Shown: piece by piece, positions 5,941-5,996 of the stretch
Position numbering within the stretch: the first letter of the stretch is position 1
Layout: every line of letters starts with the position of its first letter
From: an uncultured Alcaligenaceae bacterium
Lineage (GTDB): Bacteria; Pseudomonadota; Gammaproteobacteria; Burkholderiales; Burkholderiaceae_B
NCBI GenBank assembly: GCA_937897265.1
Contig: CALCPT010000078.1
Span: 1-5,996, forward strand
DNA: 5,996 nt
Direction of reading: 5' to 3'
The notes under the pieces: model-generated
Database searches by the model: none
What the model was told of the DNA's origin: nothing
Seen by the model: only the letters and a program-made list of their open reading frames with translations
Made by a program: the position numbers and the translations under genes

Positions 5941-5996
5941 TCATTCGCGCTGAATATTGCTGGCCTTGATGACTGGCGCCCATTTGGCGATTTCCC
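5941..5996 (-). CDS. C-terminal end of a probable Bug/TctC-family solute-binding protein (partial)
   Basis: The minus strand is open from the right edge to a TGA at 5941-5943 and encodes EIAKWAPVIKASNIQRE. This matches the usual end of Bug-family (tripartite tricarboxylate transporter TctC-like) periplasmic binding proteins, where a final helix of the form E-x-x-[KR]-W-x-x-[VL]-[IV]-[KR] precedes a short tail beginning with Ile. Such proteins capture carboxylates or other small organic compounds in the periplasm. Only 17 residues are visible, so the assignment rests on one short signature. It converges on the membrane protein gene with 28 bases between the stops. Confidence 0.62.
   Translation of the reverse strand, partial: EIAKWAPVIKASNIQRE

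Overview
This window reads as ordinary chromosomal DNA from a Gram-negative proteobacterium, most likely a betaproteobacterium of the Burkholderiales (Alcaligenaceae-like). The support is protein resemblance only: an amidase with a C-terminal FNFLDGCSFSLPC segment typical of that group, a group II branched-chain aminotransferase, a lipoprotein signal peptide, and at the right edge what looks like the last residues of a Bug/TctC-type solute-binding protein, a family greatly expanded in those bacteria. GC content is moderate by eye and was not computed.

Layout, left to right. Bases 1-1247 (+) hold an amidase-signature hydrolase whose N-terminus lies outside the window. Its stop codon sits in a 19-bp imperfect tandem duplication. 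Bases 1477-1686 (+) hold a small Tyr/Pro-rich lipoprotein. Bases 1810-2658 (+) hold a bacterial RIO1-type protein kinase with a TTG start. Bases 2721-3818 (+) hold ilvE, the branched-chain amino acid aminotransferase, with its own TATAAT box in the 62-bp gap behind the kinase. Convergent to ilvE, bases 3847-4371 (-) hold an unrecognised soluble, Gln-rich, partly coiled-coil protein. An AT-rich divergent region, 4372-4487, separates it from a large polytopic membrane protein of unknown function (4488-5912, +). Convergent to that, 5941-5996 (-), is the extreme C-terminus of the Bug-type protein.

The genes do not form an obvious shared pathway. Only ilvE has a firm metabolic role (last step of Leu/Ile/Val synthesis, first step of their breakdown). 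The amidase and the Bug-type protein would suit uptake and hydrolysis of small organic amides or acids, but they lie at opposite ends and nothing ties them together. Alternating strands and separate leaders suggest several independent transcription units. No RNA genes, insertion sequences, CRISPR arrays or phage genes were seen. I found no convincing undescribed multi-gene system. The items most worth a second look are the uncharacterised membrane protein with its large extracytoplasmic domain, the unknown minus-strand protein, and the divergent control region between them.
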